A DNA stretch of 64,000 nucleotides from Compostimonas suwonensis (GTDB lineage Bacteria; Actinomycetota; Actinomycetes; Actinomycetales; Microbacteriaceae), in NCBI RefSeq assembly GCF_002797855.1, contig NZ_PGFB01000002.1, positions 310,001 to 374,000 of the forward strand, written 5' to 3'. The position numbers and the translations under genes are program-made. Position 1 is the stretch's first letter. Each line of letters opens with the position of its first letter. The notes under the pieces were generated by a model. The model saw only the letters and a list, made by a program, of their open reading frames with translations, was not told where the DNA came from and searched no databases. Of this stretch, positions 8,026 through 17,477 are shown piece by piece.

Positions 8026-8580
8026 CTACTTCTCGAGCAGGGCCTGCAGCTCGAGGGTGATCGTGACCTTGTCGCCGAGCAGCACGCCGCCGGTCTCGAG
8101 GGCCGCGTTGTAGTTGAGGCCGAAGTCCTCGCGGTTGATGACGGTCGTGGCCGTCGCGCCCGCCTTCGTGTTGCCGTAGGGGTCCCCGCCGAAGCCGCCG
8201 AACTCGAAGTCGAAGGTGACCGGCTTGGTGACGCCGCGGATGGTGAGGTCGCCGTCGACGAGGAAGTCGCCGTCGTCGTGGCGGGCGCCGGTCGAGACGA
8301 ACTCGATGGTGGGGTGGTTCTCGGCGTCGAAGAAGTCGCCCGTGCGGAGGTGTCCGTCGCGGTTCGGCTCGTTGGTGTCGACCGAGGCGACCAGCGCCTT
8401 CGCGGTCACGCTCGACTCGAGCGGGTTCTCCGCGGTCACGAAGGTCGCGTCGAAGTCCTTGAAGGTGCCGCGGACCTTGCTGATCATCAGGTGGCGAACC
8501 GTGAAGCTCACCTCGGAATGCGCCTTGTCGATGGTCCAGGTTCCTGCGATGTAGCCGGGGATGCTGATGGTGTCTGCCAT
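8026..8580 (-). CDS. YceI family protein
   Basis: A 184-residue YceI-like protein with an extended lipocalin-like fold that binds long isoprenoid or fatty ligands. Recognisable blocks: GTWTIDKAHSEVSFTVRHLM at residues 11-30, GDFFDAENHPTIEF near 88, GDLTIRGVTKPVTFDFEFGG near 118, and FGLNYNAALETGGVLLGDKV near the C-terminus. Lacks a signal peptide, so it is a cytoplasmic version. The start ATG 8580 has AGGAGACCTCC just upstream. Role in isoprenoid handling or stress is inferred from the family. Confidence 0.92.
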   Translation of the reverse strand: MADTISIPGYIAGTWTIDKAHSEVSFTVRHLMISKVRGTFKDFDATFVTAENPLESSVTAKALVASVDTNEPNRDGHLRTGDFFDAENHPTIEFVSTGARHDDGDFLVDGDLTIRGVTKPVTFDFEFGGFGGDPYGNTKAGATATTVINREDFGLNYNAALETGGVLLGDKVTITLELQALLEK

Positions 8581-8719
8581 GGAGGTCTCCTAACGTCACG
8601 GATTACGGATCCTGAGGGGAACTCCTCAGGTAAAGGGGTGGCCCCCAGAGAGCTACAAGCAAGTGGACACGTCATCTATTCCTGGAAATCTCGAACGATT
8701 CGGGATTCGTGGAGAACCC

Positions 8720-9904
8720 TTATGACCCGTCCGCGCCGAGGGAGAGCCGCAGGAGCAGCAGCTTCATGACGTCGGCGTCGACGAGCTCCTCGGGGAGCCG
8801 GCCCGAGCGCACCGCGTTCGCGAGCCCGGCGATGAGCGCGGCGGGGTCGACCCCCGACACCTCGGGATCGGCGGCGAGCACGTAGAGCAGCATCGTGTTG
8901 CCCGCCGCGAGGGCCCGGATCGCGTTCTCGATCGGGTCGGCGTACTCCGGCAGCCCCGTGTGCTGGAGCATGAGCATGTCGTCGGTGACGGTCACCCCGT
9001 CGAAGCCGAGCTCGTCGCGGAGGATGTCGTGCCAGCGCTGGGAGAGGCTCGCGGGCGCAGGGTCGACGGCGGTGTAGGCGAGGTGGCCGAACATCACGAC
9101 GGGTGCGCCCGCGTCGATGCCCGCCCGGAACGGCGGGGCGACCTCGGCCTCCCACGTCTCATAGCTCAGATCGGTGGCCGGGATCGTGTCGTGCGAGTCG
9201 CCGGGCGCCGCCCCGTGCCCCGGGAAGTGCTTGAGGGTCGTGAGCACGCGTCCGCGCTCGGCGGCGACCGCGGCGGCGACCCGCTCGCTCGCGGACTGCG
9301 GGTCGGTGCCGAGCACACGGTCGGCGATGAACGACGAGGGATCGGCCGTGACATCCGCGACCACCCCGAAGTTGATGTCGACGCCCACCGATCGCAGCAG
9401 GTCCCCGCGCCCGGTGAAGGCCGCCTGGGCCTCGGCGGCGGGGAGGGCCTGCAGCACGTCCGCTCCGGCGAACTGGTCGTAGGGCAGGCGCGTGACGTCG
9501 CCGCCCTCCTCGTCGATGCCCGTGAGCACGGGAAGCGCCGGGTCTGCGCTCAGCTGCGCGGTGAGCGTCGCCAGCTCCTCGGGGGTGCCCGGGATGTTGT
9601 CGCCCATGAGGATGAACCCGCCGAGGCCGTGGGCGTCGACGAAGGACCGGAGCGCGGCGGCGTCGGTTCCCGGGTAGTGCAGCATCAGGAGGCTCGCGAT
9701 CCTCTGCTCGACCGTCATCGCGTCGAGCCGCCGGGTGGCCTCGACCAGCACCGGATCGATCGTGGGGGTCGGGGTCGCCGAGGGGGTCGGCCGCACGGAG
9801 GCCGATGCGGATCGCGAGGGCTCGACGGTCGCGGCGGTCGTGCACGCGCTCACGCCCACGGCGCACAGCAGCGCGACCGCTGTCGCCATCGCAGCTCGCC
9901 TCAC
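8720..9904 (-). CDS. Glycoside hydrolase family 3 lipoprotein, beta-N-acetylhexosaminidase-like
   Basis: A 394-residue exported GH3 enzyme. The first 21 residues form a lipoprotein signal ending VGVSACT, with Cys21 as the lipidation site, followed by a Ser/Pro/Thr-rich tether. The catalytic domain shows GIDEEGGDVTRL, the NagZ-type loop KHFPGHG followed by DSHDT (His/Asp acid-base pair), and VTDDMLM with the nucleophile Asp. It resembles surface muropeptide-processing hexosaminidases that release GlcNAc from peptidoglycan fragments. Divergent from the quinone oxidoreductase gene, sharing a 98-bp promoter gap. Confidence 0.88.
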   Translation of the reverse strand: MRRAAMATAVALLCAVGVSACTTAATVEPSRSASASVRPTPSATPTPTIDPVLVEATRRLDAMTVEQRIASLLMLHYPGTDAAALRSFVDAHGLGGFILMGDNIPGTPEELATLTAQLSADPALPVLTGIDEEGGDVTRLPYDQFAGADVLQALPAAEAQAAFTGRGDLLRSVGVDINFGVVADVTADPSSFIADRVLGTDPQSASERVAAAVAAERGRVLTTLKHFPGHGAAPGDSHDTIPATDLSYETWEAEVAPPFRAGIDAGAPVVMFGHLAYTAVDPAPASLSQRWHDILRDELGFDGVTVTDDMLMLQHTGLPEYADPIENAIRALAAGNTMLLYVLAADPEVSGVDPAALIAGLANAVRSGRLPEELVDADVMKLLLLRLSLGADGS

Positions 9905-10002
9905 GAGTGGCGAGTCTATCCTGCGGGATCCGGCGCCGCGCCGGGCTGACAGGATGCGAGGAAAGTCTCCCCCGCCCGTGGTGCGGCCTCTAAAGTGGTG
10001 AC

Positions 10003-10974
10003 GTGAAAGCCATCGTCATCACCGAACCGGGCGGGCCCGACGTGCTCCGGCTCGACGACGTGCCGGAGCCGCAGCTGCAACCCGGGCACGTGATCATCGA
10101 GGTCGCCGCGGCCGGCGTCAACCGCGCCGACCTGGGTCAGCGAGCGGGCAGCTATCCGCCCCCACCCGGCGCTCCCGCGTGGCCGGGGCTCGAGATCTCG
10201 GGAACGATCGTCGCCGTCGAGTCGGCCGCCTCGCGCTACCGGGTCGGCGACGAGGTCTGCGCGCTGCTCGCGGGCGGAGGCTACGCCGAGCGCGTCGTCG
10301 TGAACGAGGCGCACGTGCTGCCGGTGCCGGCGGGAGTGCCCCTCGTGGATGCCGCGGCCCTGCCCGAGGCGCTCGCGACCGTGTGGTCCAACGTCTTTAT
10401 GCTCGCGGGGCTGCGCTCCGGCGAGACCCTGCTCGTCCACGGCGGATCGAGCGGCATCGGCACGGCCGCCATCCAGCTGGCCGCCGCCAGGGGCGCTCGG
10501 GTCGCGGTGACCGCGGGATCGGCCGCGAAGCTCGACGCCTGCGCGGCCCTCGGGGCCGACATCCTCATCGACTACACCACGGAGGACTTCGAGCAGCGGC
10601 TGCGCGACGAGACGGGCGGCGCAGACGTGATCCTCGACCTCGTCGGCGGCGCCTACCTGCACCGGAACCTCTCGAGCCTGCGGATGAACGGCCGGCTCGT
10701 CATCATCGCCAACCAGAGCCGGGAGAACGCGCCGCTGCCCATCCACCTGCTGATGAGGAAGCGCGCGAGCATCCACGGAACGACCCTGCGGGCGCGCCCG
10801 GACGCCGAGAAGGCGCAGATCATGTCGAGCCTCGAGAAGAACGTCTGGCCGATGATCGAGGCCGGCCTCGTCGAGCCCGTCGTCTCCGAGATCGTGCCCC
10901 TCGCCGATGCGGCCCGCGCCCACCAAATCCTCGAGGAGTCGGCTCACATCGGCAAGGTGCTGCTCGTCCCGTGA
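10003..10974 (+). CDS. NAD(P)H-quinone oxidoreductase (zinc-less MDR, PIG3-like)
   Basis: A 323-residue medium-chain dehydrogenase/reductase. The N-terminal GroES-like domain carries AGVNRADLGQRAGSYPPPPG, diagnostic of the PIG3/QOR branch without catalytic zinc ligands. The Rossmann part begins VHGGSSGIGTAAIQLA near residue 147 and binds NADPH. It would reduce quinones. The GTG start at 10003 is 6 nt behind TAAAGT, giving a likely leaderless transcript. The next gene, on the other strand, ends 16 nt away. Confidence 0.9.
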   Translation: MKAIVITEPGGPDVLRLDDVPEPQLQPGHVIIEVAAAGVNRADLGQRAGSYPPPPGAPAWPGLEISGTIVAVESAASRYRVGDEVCALLAGGGYAERVVVNEAHVLPVPAGVPLVDAAALPEALATVWSNVFMLAGLRSGETLLVHGGSSGIGTAAIQLAAARGARVAVTAGSAAKLDACAALGADILIDYTTEDFEQRLRDETGGADVILDLVGGAYLHRNLSSLRMNGRLVIIANQSRENAPLPIHLLMRKRASIHGTTLRARPDAEKAQIMSSLEKNVWPMIEAGLVEPVVSEIVPLADAARAHQILEESAHIGKVLLVP

Positions 10975-10989
10975 CGGCGTGACGGCCGC

Positions 10990-12015
10990 CTAGCCCTTGA
11001 CCGCCCCGCCCAGGCCAGCGCTGCGCAGGAACAGCCCCTGGAAGAGGACGAACAGGATGATCGGGATGAGCGTCGAGATCGCGAGGGCCGCGAGGTAGAC
11101 GTCGAGCTCGATCGTCTGCTGCAGCAACGGGAGACGGACCGAGAGCGGCTGCACCTTGGGGTCCGCGAGCACGAGCGAGGGCCAGAGGTAGTCCTTCCAG
11201 GCCGCGATGATCGCGAACACCGAGACGACCCCCAGGATCGGCTTCGACATGGGCAGCACGATCGAGAAGAACAGGCGGAACGGCCCCGCGCCGTCGGTGC
11301 GTGCGGCCTCGAAGATCTCGGGCGGCAGGTTGTCGAAGAACCTCTTCACGAGGAGGATGTTGAACGCGCTCGCGCCCGCCGGCAGCCACACCGCCCAGAA
11401 GGTGTTGATGAGCGAGACGCCGAGGAACGGCACGTCGAGGATCGTCAGGTAGAGGGGCACGAGCAGCACGACGGCCGGCACGAAGAGCGTCGCGAGCACG
11501 AGCCCGTTGAGGATGGGGCCGTACTTGGGCTTGAGCACCGAGAGGGCGAAGCCGGCGGTCGTCGCGACGAGGATCTGGATGGCCCACGAGCCGAGGGCGA
11601 CCCAGACGGTGTTGAGGAACTGCACGTCGAGGTGGATGGTCGACCACGCGGCCTGGAGGTTCTCCCAGTCGACGCCGTTCGGGAAGATCGCCATCGGGGT
11701 GCGCAGCGTGTCCTGGGTGGGAGTGATGGCCGCTTTGCCGAGCCAGAGGATCGGCCCGAGCCCCGTGAAGGCGAGGATCGCGAGCAGCACCACGTGCGAG
11801 GTGCGCAGGGAGCGCCGGATGCCGCGGCGGCGCCAGTCCGAGGGCGAGACGATCCCGCGGTCGTTCGAGTCGTCGGAGCCCCTGCCGCGCCGGCGTCGCG
11901 GCCGCCTCGACGGATCCTGCCCGGGATCCGCCCCGCCCGGCGCGGGCGAGGTCGTCGTGACGCGGAGGATCGACGGCTCGACGTCCGCGGGGCTGGTGTC
12001 GGTCGTCGAGGTCAA
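10990..12015 (-). CDS. Carbohydrate ABC transporter permease (MalG/UgpE-like)
   Basis: About 341 residues with six membrane segments. The cytoplasmic EAA loop reads EIFEAARTDGAGPFRLFFSI, the coupling motif of sugar permeases. The N-terminal 70 residues before the first helix are charged and Arg-rich. The likely start is the TTG at 12015, which overlaps the stop of the upstream permease gene as TTGA; a GTG about 20 codons further in is an alternative. Last gene of the lacI-GH13-SBP-permease-permease locus. No ATPase gene is present, so a shared MsmX/UgpC-type ATPase encoded elsewhere is expected. Confidence 0.88.
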   Translation of the reverse strand: MTSTTDTSPADVEPSILRVTTTSPAPGGADPGQDPSRRPRRRRGRGSDDSNDRGIVSPSDWRRRGIRRSLRTSHVVLLAILAFTGLGPILWLGKAAITPTQDTLRTPMAIFPNGVDWENLQAAWSTIHLDVQFLNTVWVALGSWAIQILVATTAGFALSVLKPKYGPILNGLVLATLFVPAVVLLVPLYLTILDVPFLGVSLINTFWAVWLPAGASAFNILLVKRFFDNLPPEIFEAARTDGAGPFRLFFSIVLPMSKPILGVVSVFAIIAAWKDYLWPSLVLADPKVQPLSVRLPLLQQTIELDVYLAALAISTLIPIILFVLFQGLFLRSAGLGGAVKG

Positions 12016-12947
12016 TTCTGGCTCCAGGACTTGGTGAGACGGAAGTAGATGATCGAGAGCACGGCGAGGAACACCGCGAGCATAAGACTGAGCGCGGTCG
12101 CCGCGCCGTAGTCGCCGCCCAGGCTGTTCTGGAAGGCGTAGCGGTAGATGAGCAGCAGCAGGGTGACCGTCGAGTTCGCCGGGCCGCCCGCCGTGAAGAG
12201 GTAGGGCTCGAGGAACACCTGCGAGGTGCCGATGATCTGCAGGATGAGCGTGATGAGCAGGATGCCGCGCAGCTGCGGCAGCGTCACATGCCAGACCTTG
12301 CGCCAGATGCCGGCCCCGTCGACCTCCGCCGCGTCGTACAGCTCCGGTGCCACGCCGGTCAGCGCCGCGAGGTAGATGATGATCGTTCCGCCGGCCGCCG
12401 CCCAGGTCGCCTCGAGCACGAGGGAGGGCATGGCCATGCCGGCGTCCTGGATCCACGGGAAGGGGCCGAGCCCGATCCAGCCGAGCATGGTGTTGAAGAC
12501 GCCCGTGGGGCTCGCGTCGTAGAAGAACTTCCAGAGCAGCACCGCGACGACGGGCGGCACGACGACCGGAAGGTAGGCGAGCGCGCTGTAGAGGCCTTTC
12601 GCGCGTTTCACCTCGCTCATGAGCACGGCCGCGATGAGCGGCAGCGGGTAGCCGAAGATGAGGGCGAGCAGCGCGAACCAGGCGGTGTTGCCGGTCGCCG
12701 TCCAGAACAGCGGGTCGTTCAGCACCTTCGCGAAGTTGTCGAGGCCCACGAAGGTCGGGTCGGTCACGAGGTTCGTCTTCTCGAAGCTCATGATGAAGGC
12801 GCGCACGATCGGGTACCACGCGAAGATCCCGAAGACGATGAGCATCGGCAGAAGGAAGACGAGGGTGGTGACGCCTCCCCCGCGCACCCAGGTGAGTGGG
12901 TTGCGTCGGCGTCTGGTCCTCGATCGGTCGCGGTCAATCGCGGTCAT
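12012..12947 (-). CDS. Sugar ABC transporter permease (MalF/UgpA-like)
   Basis: A 311-residue inner-membrane permease with six helices; the first is LVFLLPMLIVFGIFAWYPIV. The EAA loop APELYDAAEVDGAGIWRKVW lies near residue 200. Start MTAIDRD at 12947 has AGAGAGAC upstream; an upstream in-frame ATG at 13004 lacks support. It overlaps the second permease gene by 4 nt and follows the binding-protein gene by 125 bp. Together they import an alpha-glucoside or maltooligosaccharide, judging from the adjacent GH13 enzyme. Confidence 0.9.
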   Translation of the reverse strand: MTAIDRDRSRTRRRRNPLTWVRGGGVTTLVFLLPMLIVFGIFAWYPIVRAFIMSFEKTNLVTDPTFVGLDNFAKVLNDPLFWTATGNTAWFALLALIFGYPLPLIAAVLMSEVKRAKGLYSALAYLPVVVPPVVAVLLWKFFYDASPTGVFNTMLGWIGLGPFPWIQDAGMAMPSLVLEATWAAAGGTIIIYLAALTGVAPELYDAAEVDGAGIWRKVWHVTLPQLRGILLITLILQIIGTSQVFLEPYLFTAGGPANSTVTLLLLIYRYAFQNSLGGDYGAATALSLMLAVFLAVLSIIYFRLTKSWSQN

Positions 12948-13072
12948 CGTGTGTCTCTCTGTGTACGGTGCTCGACGGCCCGGTGTCGGGCTCCGCCGTC
13001 TCACGGGGTGGGGTGGTGGCGCCCTCGGTCGGGCGCCACCACCTCGGTGCTGCTAGGACGAGGTCGTGCTCA

Positions 13073-14443
13073 TCACTGGTCGGCGTCGATGAGCGCCTGC
13101 ACGTCGGTGTTGACCTTCGCGAGCAGCGCATCGATGTCGGCGTTCTGGTCGGTCAGCACGGCCTGCACGACGGGGTCGAGCGCCGCGTACAGCTCCTGGC
13201 TGTGCACGGGCGGCTCGCCGACGATCGTGCGGCCCTCGTTGCCCTCGGCGAAGTACGCGACCTGATCCTGCGGGACGTTGATGTAGTCCTTGATCCACTC
13301 GCGCGACTGGTCGAGCGTCGCCTGGTCGAAGATCGGCAGCGCGGGTGTCCCGACCGCCTGGTCGGCGTCCGCGAGGACCTTCGCGTCGGCGATCGCCGCG
13401 TCCTCGTCGAGCAGCTTGCTGAGGTCGTAGAACTCGATCCACTTGACCGCGGCGTCCTTCACGGCGTCGTCGGCCTTGACGTTGACGACGTTGAGCGTTC
13501 CGCCGCCCATGACGGCGGCGTCGGGCGAGTCGCCCAGCGGGATCGCCGTGAGGCCGTAGTCGTCGGCGTCGAGGTTGTTCTCCCGCACGAGCGAGGTGAA
13601 CAGGTCGGAGCCGCCCGTGTACATACCGATCTGCCCGGCCGCGAAGGCCTGGTTGATCGTGCCCCAGTCGAAGAGGAAGTTGCTGCCCATCGAGTTGTCG
13701 GTCCAGCGCAGCTCTTTGAGGAACTGCAGGGCTTCCTTCGTGGCCTCGTTGTCGGCGGTGACGGTCGTGGTGTCGCCGTCGATCTCCTCCATGCTGCCGC
13801 CGCGGGCCGCGGTCGCAGCGGTCAGCTGCCATCCGCCCGTGCCGTTCTGGGTCATCTGCATGTAGCCGGCCTGACCGGTCTTCTCCGAGATGGTCTTGGC
13901 GGCCTCGCGCACTTCGTCCCAGGTGGTCGGCGGCGAGTCGGGGTCGAGCCCGGCCTCTTCGAAGAGGGCCCTGTTGTACTCCAGGCCCATGCCGTACGCC
14001 TCGCGCGGAACGCCGTAGATCTGGCCGTCGGCATCCTGCACCGCGGCGAACACGCTCGGGTTGAACTTGTCGAAGTAGGGCAGCGCCTCGACCTGCTCGG
14101 TGATGTTGGCGAGCTGGCCCTGCGCGATGAGCGTCTTCGCGTCGGTCAGCGGGATGCGGAAGACGTCGGGCAGGGTTCCGCCGGCGAGCTGCGCGGCGAA
14201 GGTCGGTGCGGTCCACTCATACTCGACCCCTTCGACGTCGATGTCGGGGTTGAGCTTCTCGAATGCGGCGACCCGGGCGTCGAAGGCGTCGAACGCCGCC
14301 TGCTCGGTGCCGGGGATGAGGCTGACCACGGTGAGCTTCGTCTTGCCGCCGTCATCACCGCCGCCCGCTGAGCATCCGGCAAGAAGGCCGACACCGGTGA
14401 GGGCGACCGCAGCGAGTGCGACGGCCCGTCGTGGTGACTTCAT
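13073..14443 (-). CDS. Sugar ABC transporter substrate-binding lipoprotein
   Basis: A 456-residue extracytoplasmic binding protein. The signal peptide begins MKSPRRAVALAAVAL and ends in the lipobox LLAGCSAGG, Cys about 24. The mature part has the family-1 solute-binding pattern (FEKLNPDIDVEGVEYEW, then GTLPDVFRI, then YGVPREAYGMGLEYN). It captures sugar for the two permeases. A strong ribosome site GAAAGGAA lies before ATG 14443. It sits between the GH13 enzyme (70 bp upstream) and the permeases, in the usual operon position. Confidence 0.92.
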   Translation of the reverse strand: MKSPRRAVALAAVALTGVGLLAGCSAGGGDDGGKTKLTVVSLIPGTEQAAFDAFDARVAAFEKLNPDIDVEGVEYEWTAPTFAAQLAGGTLPDVFRIPLTDAKTLIAQGQLANITEQVEALPYFDKFNPSVFAAVQDADGQIYGVPREAYGMGLEYNRALFEEAGLDPDSPPTTWDEVREAAKTISEKTGQAGYMQMTQNGTGGWQLTAATAARGGSMEEIDGDTTTVTADNEATKEALQFLKELRWTDNSMGSNFLFDWGTINQAFAAGQIGMYTGGSDLFTSLVRENNLDADDYGLTAIPLGDSPDAAVMGGGTLNVVNVKADDAVKDAAVKWIEFYDLSKLLDEDAAIADAKVLADADQAVGTPALPIFDQATLDQSREWIKDYINVPQDQVAYFAEGNEGRTIVGEPPVHSQELYAALDPVVQAVLTDQNADIDALLAKVNTDVQALIDADQ

Positions 14444-14513
14444 TGTCGTGTTCCTTTCGTTGTGTGATGCTGATCCGCACCTGGTGAAGGGGTGAGTGCG
14501 GGTCTCCGGCGAC

Positions 14514-16184
14514 TCAGGGATGGATCCGAAGCCACGCTGTGGAGTCTGTGGGCAGCCTTCCGCCGGTGAGCGGGCTGCTGCTGAGGAGGATCGCCGAGTG
14601 CTCGGGCAGCTCGACGCTGTCGTCGCCGAGGTTGGTGACGGTGAGGATGTCGCCACCCCGCTTGAAGGCGAGCACGCCGGGGCCGAGATCGAGCCACTCG
14701 AAGGCCCCGTCGCCGAGGGAGGCCTCGGCGCGGCGGATGCGGATGGCCTCGCGGTACAGCCAGAGCATGGAGCTCGGATCGCTCTGCTGCGCCTCGACCG
14801 TCAGCGCGCTCCACTCGGGCGGCTGGGGCAGCCAGGGCTCGCTCGTGGCGTCGGCCGGGCTGAAGCCGAAGGGCGGCTGCACCCCCCGCCAGGGCAAGGG
14901 CACCCGGCATCCGTCTCGGCCGGGGTCGACACCGCCCGAGCGGAAGTGCATGGGGTCCTGCAGCCGATCGGCCGGGATGCCCTCGGCCTCGGGCAGGCCG
15001 AGCTCGTCGCCCTGGTAGATGTAGAGGGAGCCGGGCAGAGCCGCGGTCAGCAGCGCGGCAGCGCGGGCACGGCGCACGCCGAGGGCGAGGTCGGTGGGGG
15101 TTCCGACCCGCTTCTTCGCGAAGGCGAAGGATGAGTCCTCGCGCCCGTAACGCGTGACCGGGCGGGTGACGTCGTGGTTGCTGAGCACCCACGTCGAGGG
15201 CGCGCCCACGGGAGCGTGGGCGTCGAGGGTCGCGTCGATCGAGGCGCGCAGCTGGGCGGCGTCCCACGGCCGGGCGAGGAAGTCGAAGTTGAAGGCCGTG
15301 TGCAGCTCGTCGGAGCGCAGGTATTTGGCGAAGCGCTCGATGTCGAGCAGCCAGATCTCCCCCACGAGCACCCGGGTGCCCGGGTAGCCGTCTGCGATCG
15401 TGCGCCAGCCCCGGTAGATGTCGTGCAGCTCGTCGCGGTCGGTGTTCGGGTGCTCGCCCGGGCCCGGGTTCTGGGGGACCTCGGGCAGCGCGGCATCCTT
15501 CACGAGCAGTGCGGCCGAGTCGATGCGCACGCCGGCGACCCCGCGATCGAACCAGAATCTGAGGATGTCCTCGTGCTCGCGCCGCACATCGGGGTGGTTC
15601 CAGTTGAGGTCGGGCTGCTCGGGCGTGAAGAGGTGCAGGTACCATTCGCCCGGCGTGCCGTCGGGGTTCGTCGTGCGCGTCCAGGTGTCGCCCGAGAAGT
15701 TCGAGATCCAGTGGTTGGGCATCTCGTCGCCGTTCGCGCCGGCGCCGGGCCGGAACCAGAAGCGCTCGCGCTCGGGCGAGCCGGGACCGGCGGCGAGGGC
15801 GGCCTGGAACCACGGGTGCTGATCGGAGATGTGGTTGGGCACCACGTCGATGATGGTGCGGATGCCGAGCTCGAGGGCCTCGGCGATGAGCGCCTCGGCG
15901 TCGGCGAGGGTTCCGAAGGCCGGATGGATCGTGCGGTAGTCGGAGACGTCGTAGCCGCCGTCGGCGAGCGGCGAGGCGTACCAGGGGGTGAACCAGAGGG
16001 CGTCGACCCCGAGGTCGCGCAGGTAGCCGAGCCGGGCGCGCACACCGGCCAGATCGCCGGTTCCGTCGCCGTCGCCGTCGGCGAAGCTGCGGATGTAGAC
16101 CTGGTAGATGACGGCGCTGCGCCACCACGGATCGTCGGTCTGGGCACGCGGGGTGCGGTCGAGGGCGAGGGCGGAGAGCGTCAC
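14514..16184 (-). CDS. GH13 alpha-glucosidase / oligo-1,6-glucosidase type
   Basis: A 556-residue GH13 enzyme. The conserved regions are in order: DVVPNHISDQHPWF (region I), GVRIDSAALL with the nucleophile Asp (region II), VLVGEIW with the acid/base Glu (region III), and LSNHDVTRP (region IV). The start of the barrel, WWRSAVIYQVYIRSFADGDGDGTGDL, is typical of intracellular alpha-glucosidases. It would split imported alpha-glucosides in the cytoplasm. GTG 16184 is chosen because the fold begins shortly after; upstream codons reach into the promoter. Confidence 0.9.
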   Translation of the reverse strand: MTLSALALDRTPRAQTDDPWWRSAVIYQVYIRSFADGDGDGTGDLAGVRARLGYLRDLGVDALWFTPWYASPLADGGYDVSDYRTIHPAFGTLADAEALIAEALELGIRTIIDVVPNHISDQHPWFQAALAAGPGSPERERFWFRPGAGANGDEMPNHWISNFSGDTWTRTTNPDGTPGEWYLHLFTPEQPDLNWNHPDVRREHEDILRFWFDRGVAGVRIDSAALLVKDAALPEVPQNPGPGEHPNTDRDELHDIYRGWRTIADGYPGTRVLVGEIWLLDIERFAKYLRSDELHTAFNFDFLARPWDAAQLRASIDATLDAHAPVGAPSTWVLSNHDVTRPVTRYGREDSSFAFAKKRVGTPTDLALGVRRARAAALLTAALPGSLYIYQGDELGLPEAEGIPADRLQDPMHFRSGGVDPGRDGCRVPLPWRGVQPPFGFSPADATSEPWLPQPPEWSALTVEAQQSDPSSMLWLYREAIRIRRAEASLGDGAFEWLDLGPGVLAFKRGGDILTVTNLGDDSVELPEHSAILLSSSPLTGGRLPTDSTAWLRIHP

Positions 16185-16270
16185 GCAGCGGCTCTTTTCG
16201 GTAGTCGGTTCGGCAGGTGGTGGTCGGGGCGACGACCCACCGAGCGAGCCCGACGACGCCGTCAGGGGAA

Positions 16271-16299
16271 AATGTAGCCTTATCGACAGATCAACGCAA
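16271..16299 (-). promoter_or_regulatory. Sigma-70-type promoter of the GH13/sugar-transport operon
   Basis: Read on the minus strand, -35 TTGCGT (16294-16299) and -10 TACATT (16271-16276) are separated by exactly 17 bp and lie about 87 bp before the GH13 start. The -35 lies within TTCTTGCGTTGATC, which resembles half of the LacI-type site in front of lacI (AGTCCTTGCAATAC). Confidence 0.65.
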
Positions 16300-16313
16300 G
16301 AACTCAACACTCA

Positions 16314-16336
16314 GTAATTCATTTGCGTGGAATTAC
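16314..16336. promoter_or_regulatory. 7-9-7 inverted repeat upstream of the GH13 promoter
   Basis: GTAATTC (16314-16320) and GAATTAC (16330-16336) are a perfect 7-bp inverted repeat with a 9-bp spacer, 15 bp upstream of the -35 box. CTGCTTGCAG at about 16339-16348 is a further short palindrome containing TTGCAG. Likely regulator-binding sites in the lacI-GH13 gap; the 279-bp gap shows no gene. Confidence 0.4.
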
Positions 16337-16463
16337 GTCTGCTTGCAGCGGAAGAGACGCTGTCAGCCGCACGGCTCGGCGGCGGCGGCGGCGCACGCGA
16401 ATCGCAGAACCGCCGTTCCGCGCAGAGGATGGACGGTCTCGGGGGAGCCCGCGGTCGACAGCG

Positions 16464-17474
16464 CTAGCGGTCGGAAGCGGGGCCCGTCGACCCCCGCACG
16501 ACGAGCTCGGGCTCGAAGAAGAACTCGTCGGAGGTGGCGGAATCGCCCGAGATCTGCTGGACGAGCAGTTCGATGACCATCCGGCCCATGGGATCGATCG
16601 GCTGCCGCACGGTCGTGAGCGGGGGTTCCACGCAGGTCATGAGCGCGGAATCGTCGTAGCCGATCACCGAGACGTCGTGCGGCACCCGCAGCCCGGCCCG
16701 GCGCACCGCACGGATCGCGCCGAGGGCCATGGGATCGCTCGCGCACACGATCGCGGTCACCCCGGCCTGCAGCAGCCTCGTGGCCGCCGCCTGCCCGGCC
16801 TCGAGCGAGTAGAGGGAGTGCACGACCCGGTCGTCGTCGAAGCTCAGCCTGTCGCGCTCGGCGAAGGCGATCGCGGCGGCGAGCTTGCGCTGGGAGGGCA
16901 CGTGGTCGCGCGGGCCGAGCAGCAGGCCGATGCGCGAGTGGCCGAGCTGCCGGAGGTGGCTGAGGGCGAGCTCCATGGCGACCGAGTCGTCGCAGGAGAC
17001 GGTCGCGAAGTCGAGGCCGCTCACGGGAGCGCTCACGAGCACCGTCGGCATCTTGAGGTCGGTCAGCCGCGCGTAGTGGTCGTGGGAGCTGTCCTCCTGG
17101 GTGTAGACGCCGCCCACGAAGACCACGCCGGAGACCCGCTGCTGCAGCAGGAGCTCGATGTAGTCGGCCTCCGAGATGCCTCCCGCCGACTGGGTGCAGA
17201 GCACGGGCGTGTAGCCGTTCTGGGCGAGACCGCCGCCGATCACCTCACCGAAGGCCGGGAAGATCGGGTTCTGCAGCTCGGGCAGGAAGAGGCCGACGAG
17301 TCGCGCCCGTTCCCCGCGCAGCTTCGTGGGCCTCTCGTAGCCGAGCACGTCGAGCGCCGTGAGCACCGCCTCGCGCGTCGACTCGGAGACCCCGGGCTTC
17401 TCGTTGAGCACACGGCTGACGGTGGCCTCGCTCACTCCGACCTTGCGCGCCACTTCGGCGAGTCGTCTCGACAT
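16464..17474 (-). CDS. LacI family transcriptional regulator of the sugar locus
   Basis: A 336-residue LacI/GalR repressor. The N-terminal HTH with hinge reads RLAEVARKVGVSEATVSRVLNEKPGVSESTR, and the periplasmic-binding-like sugar domain follows (VGLFLPELQNPIFPAFGEVI, then VSVIGYDDSALM). ATG 17474 is the start that begins the HTH. It is upstream of and co-directional with the GH13 gene, 279 bp apart, so it probably controls that operon and itself. The effector is likely an alpha-glucoside (inference from context). Confidence 0.92.
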   Translation of the reverse strand: MSRRLAEVARKVGVSEATVSRVLNEKPGVSESTREAVLTALDVLGYERPTKLRGERARLVGLFLPELQNPIFPAFGEVIGGGLAQNGYTPVLCTQSAGGISEADYIELLLQQRVSGVVFVGGVYTQEDSSHDHYARLTDLKMPTVLVSAPVSGLDFATVSCDDSVAMELALSHLRQLGHSRIGLLLGPRDHVPSQRKLAAAIAFAERDRLSFDDDRVVHSLYSLEAGQAAATRLLQAGVTAIVCASDPMALGAIRAVRRAGLRVPHDVSVIGYDDSALMTCVEPPLTTVRQPIDPMGRMVIELLVQQISGDSATSDEFFFEPELVVRGSTGPASDR

Positions 17475-17477
17475 GGC

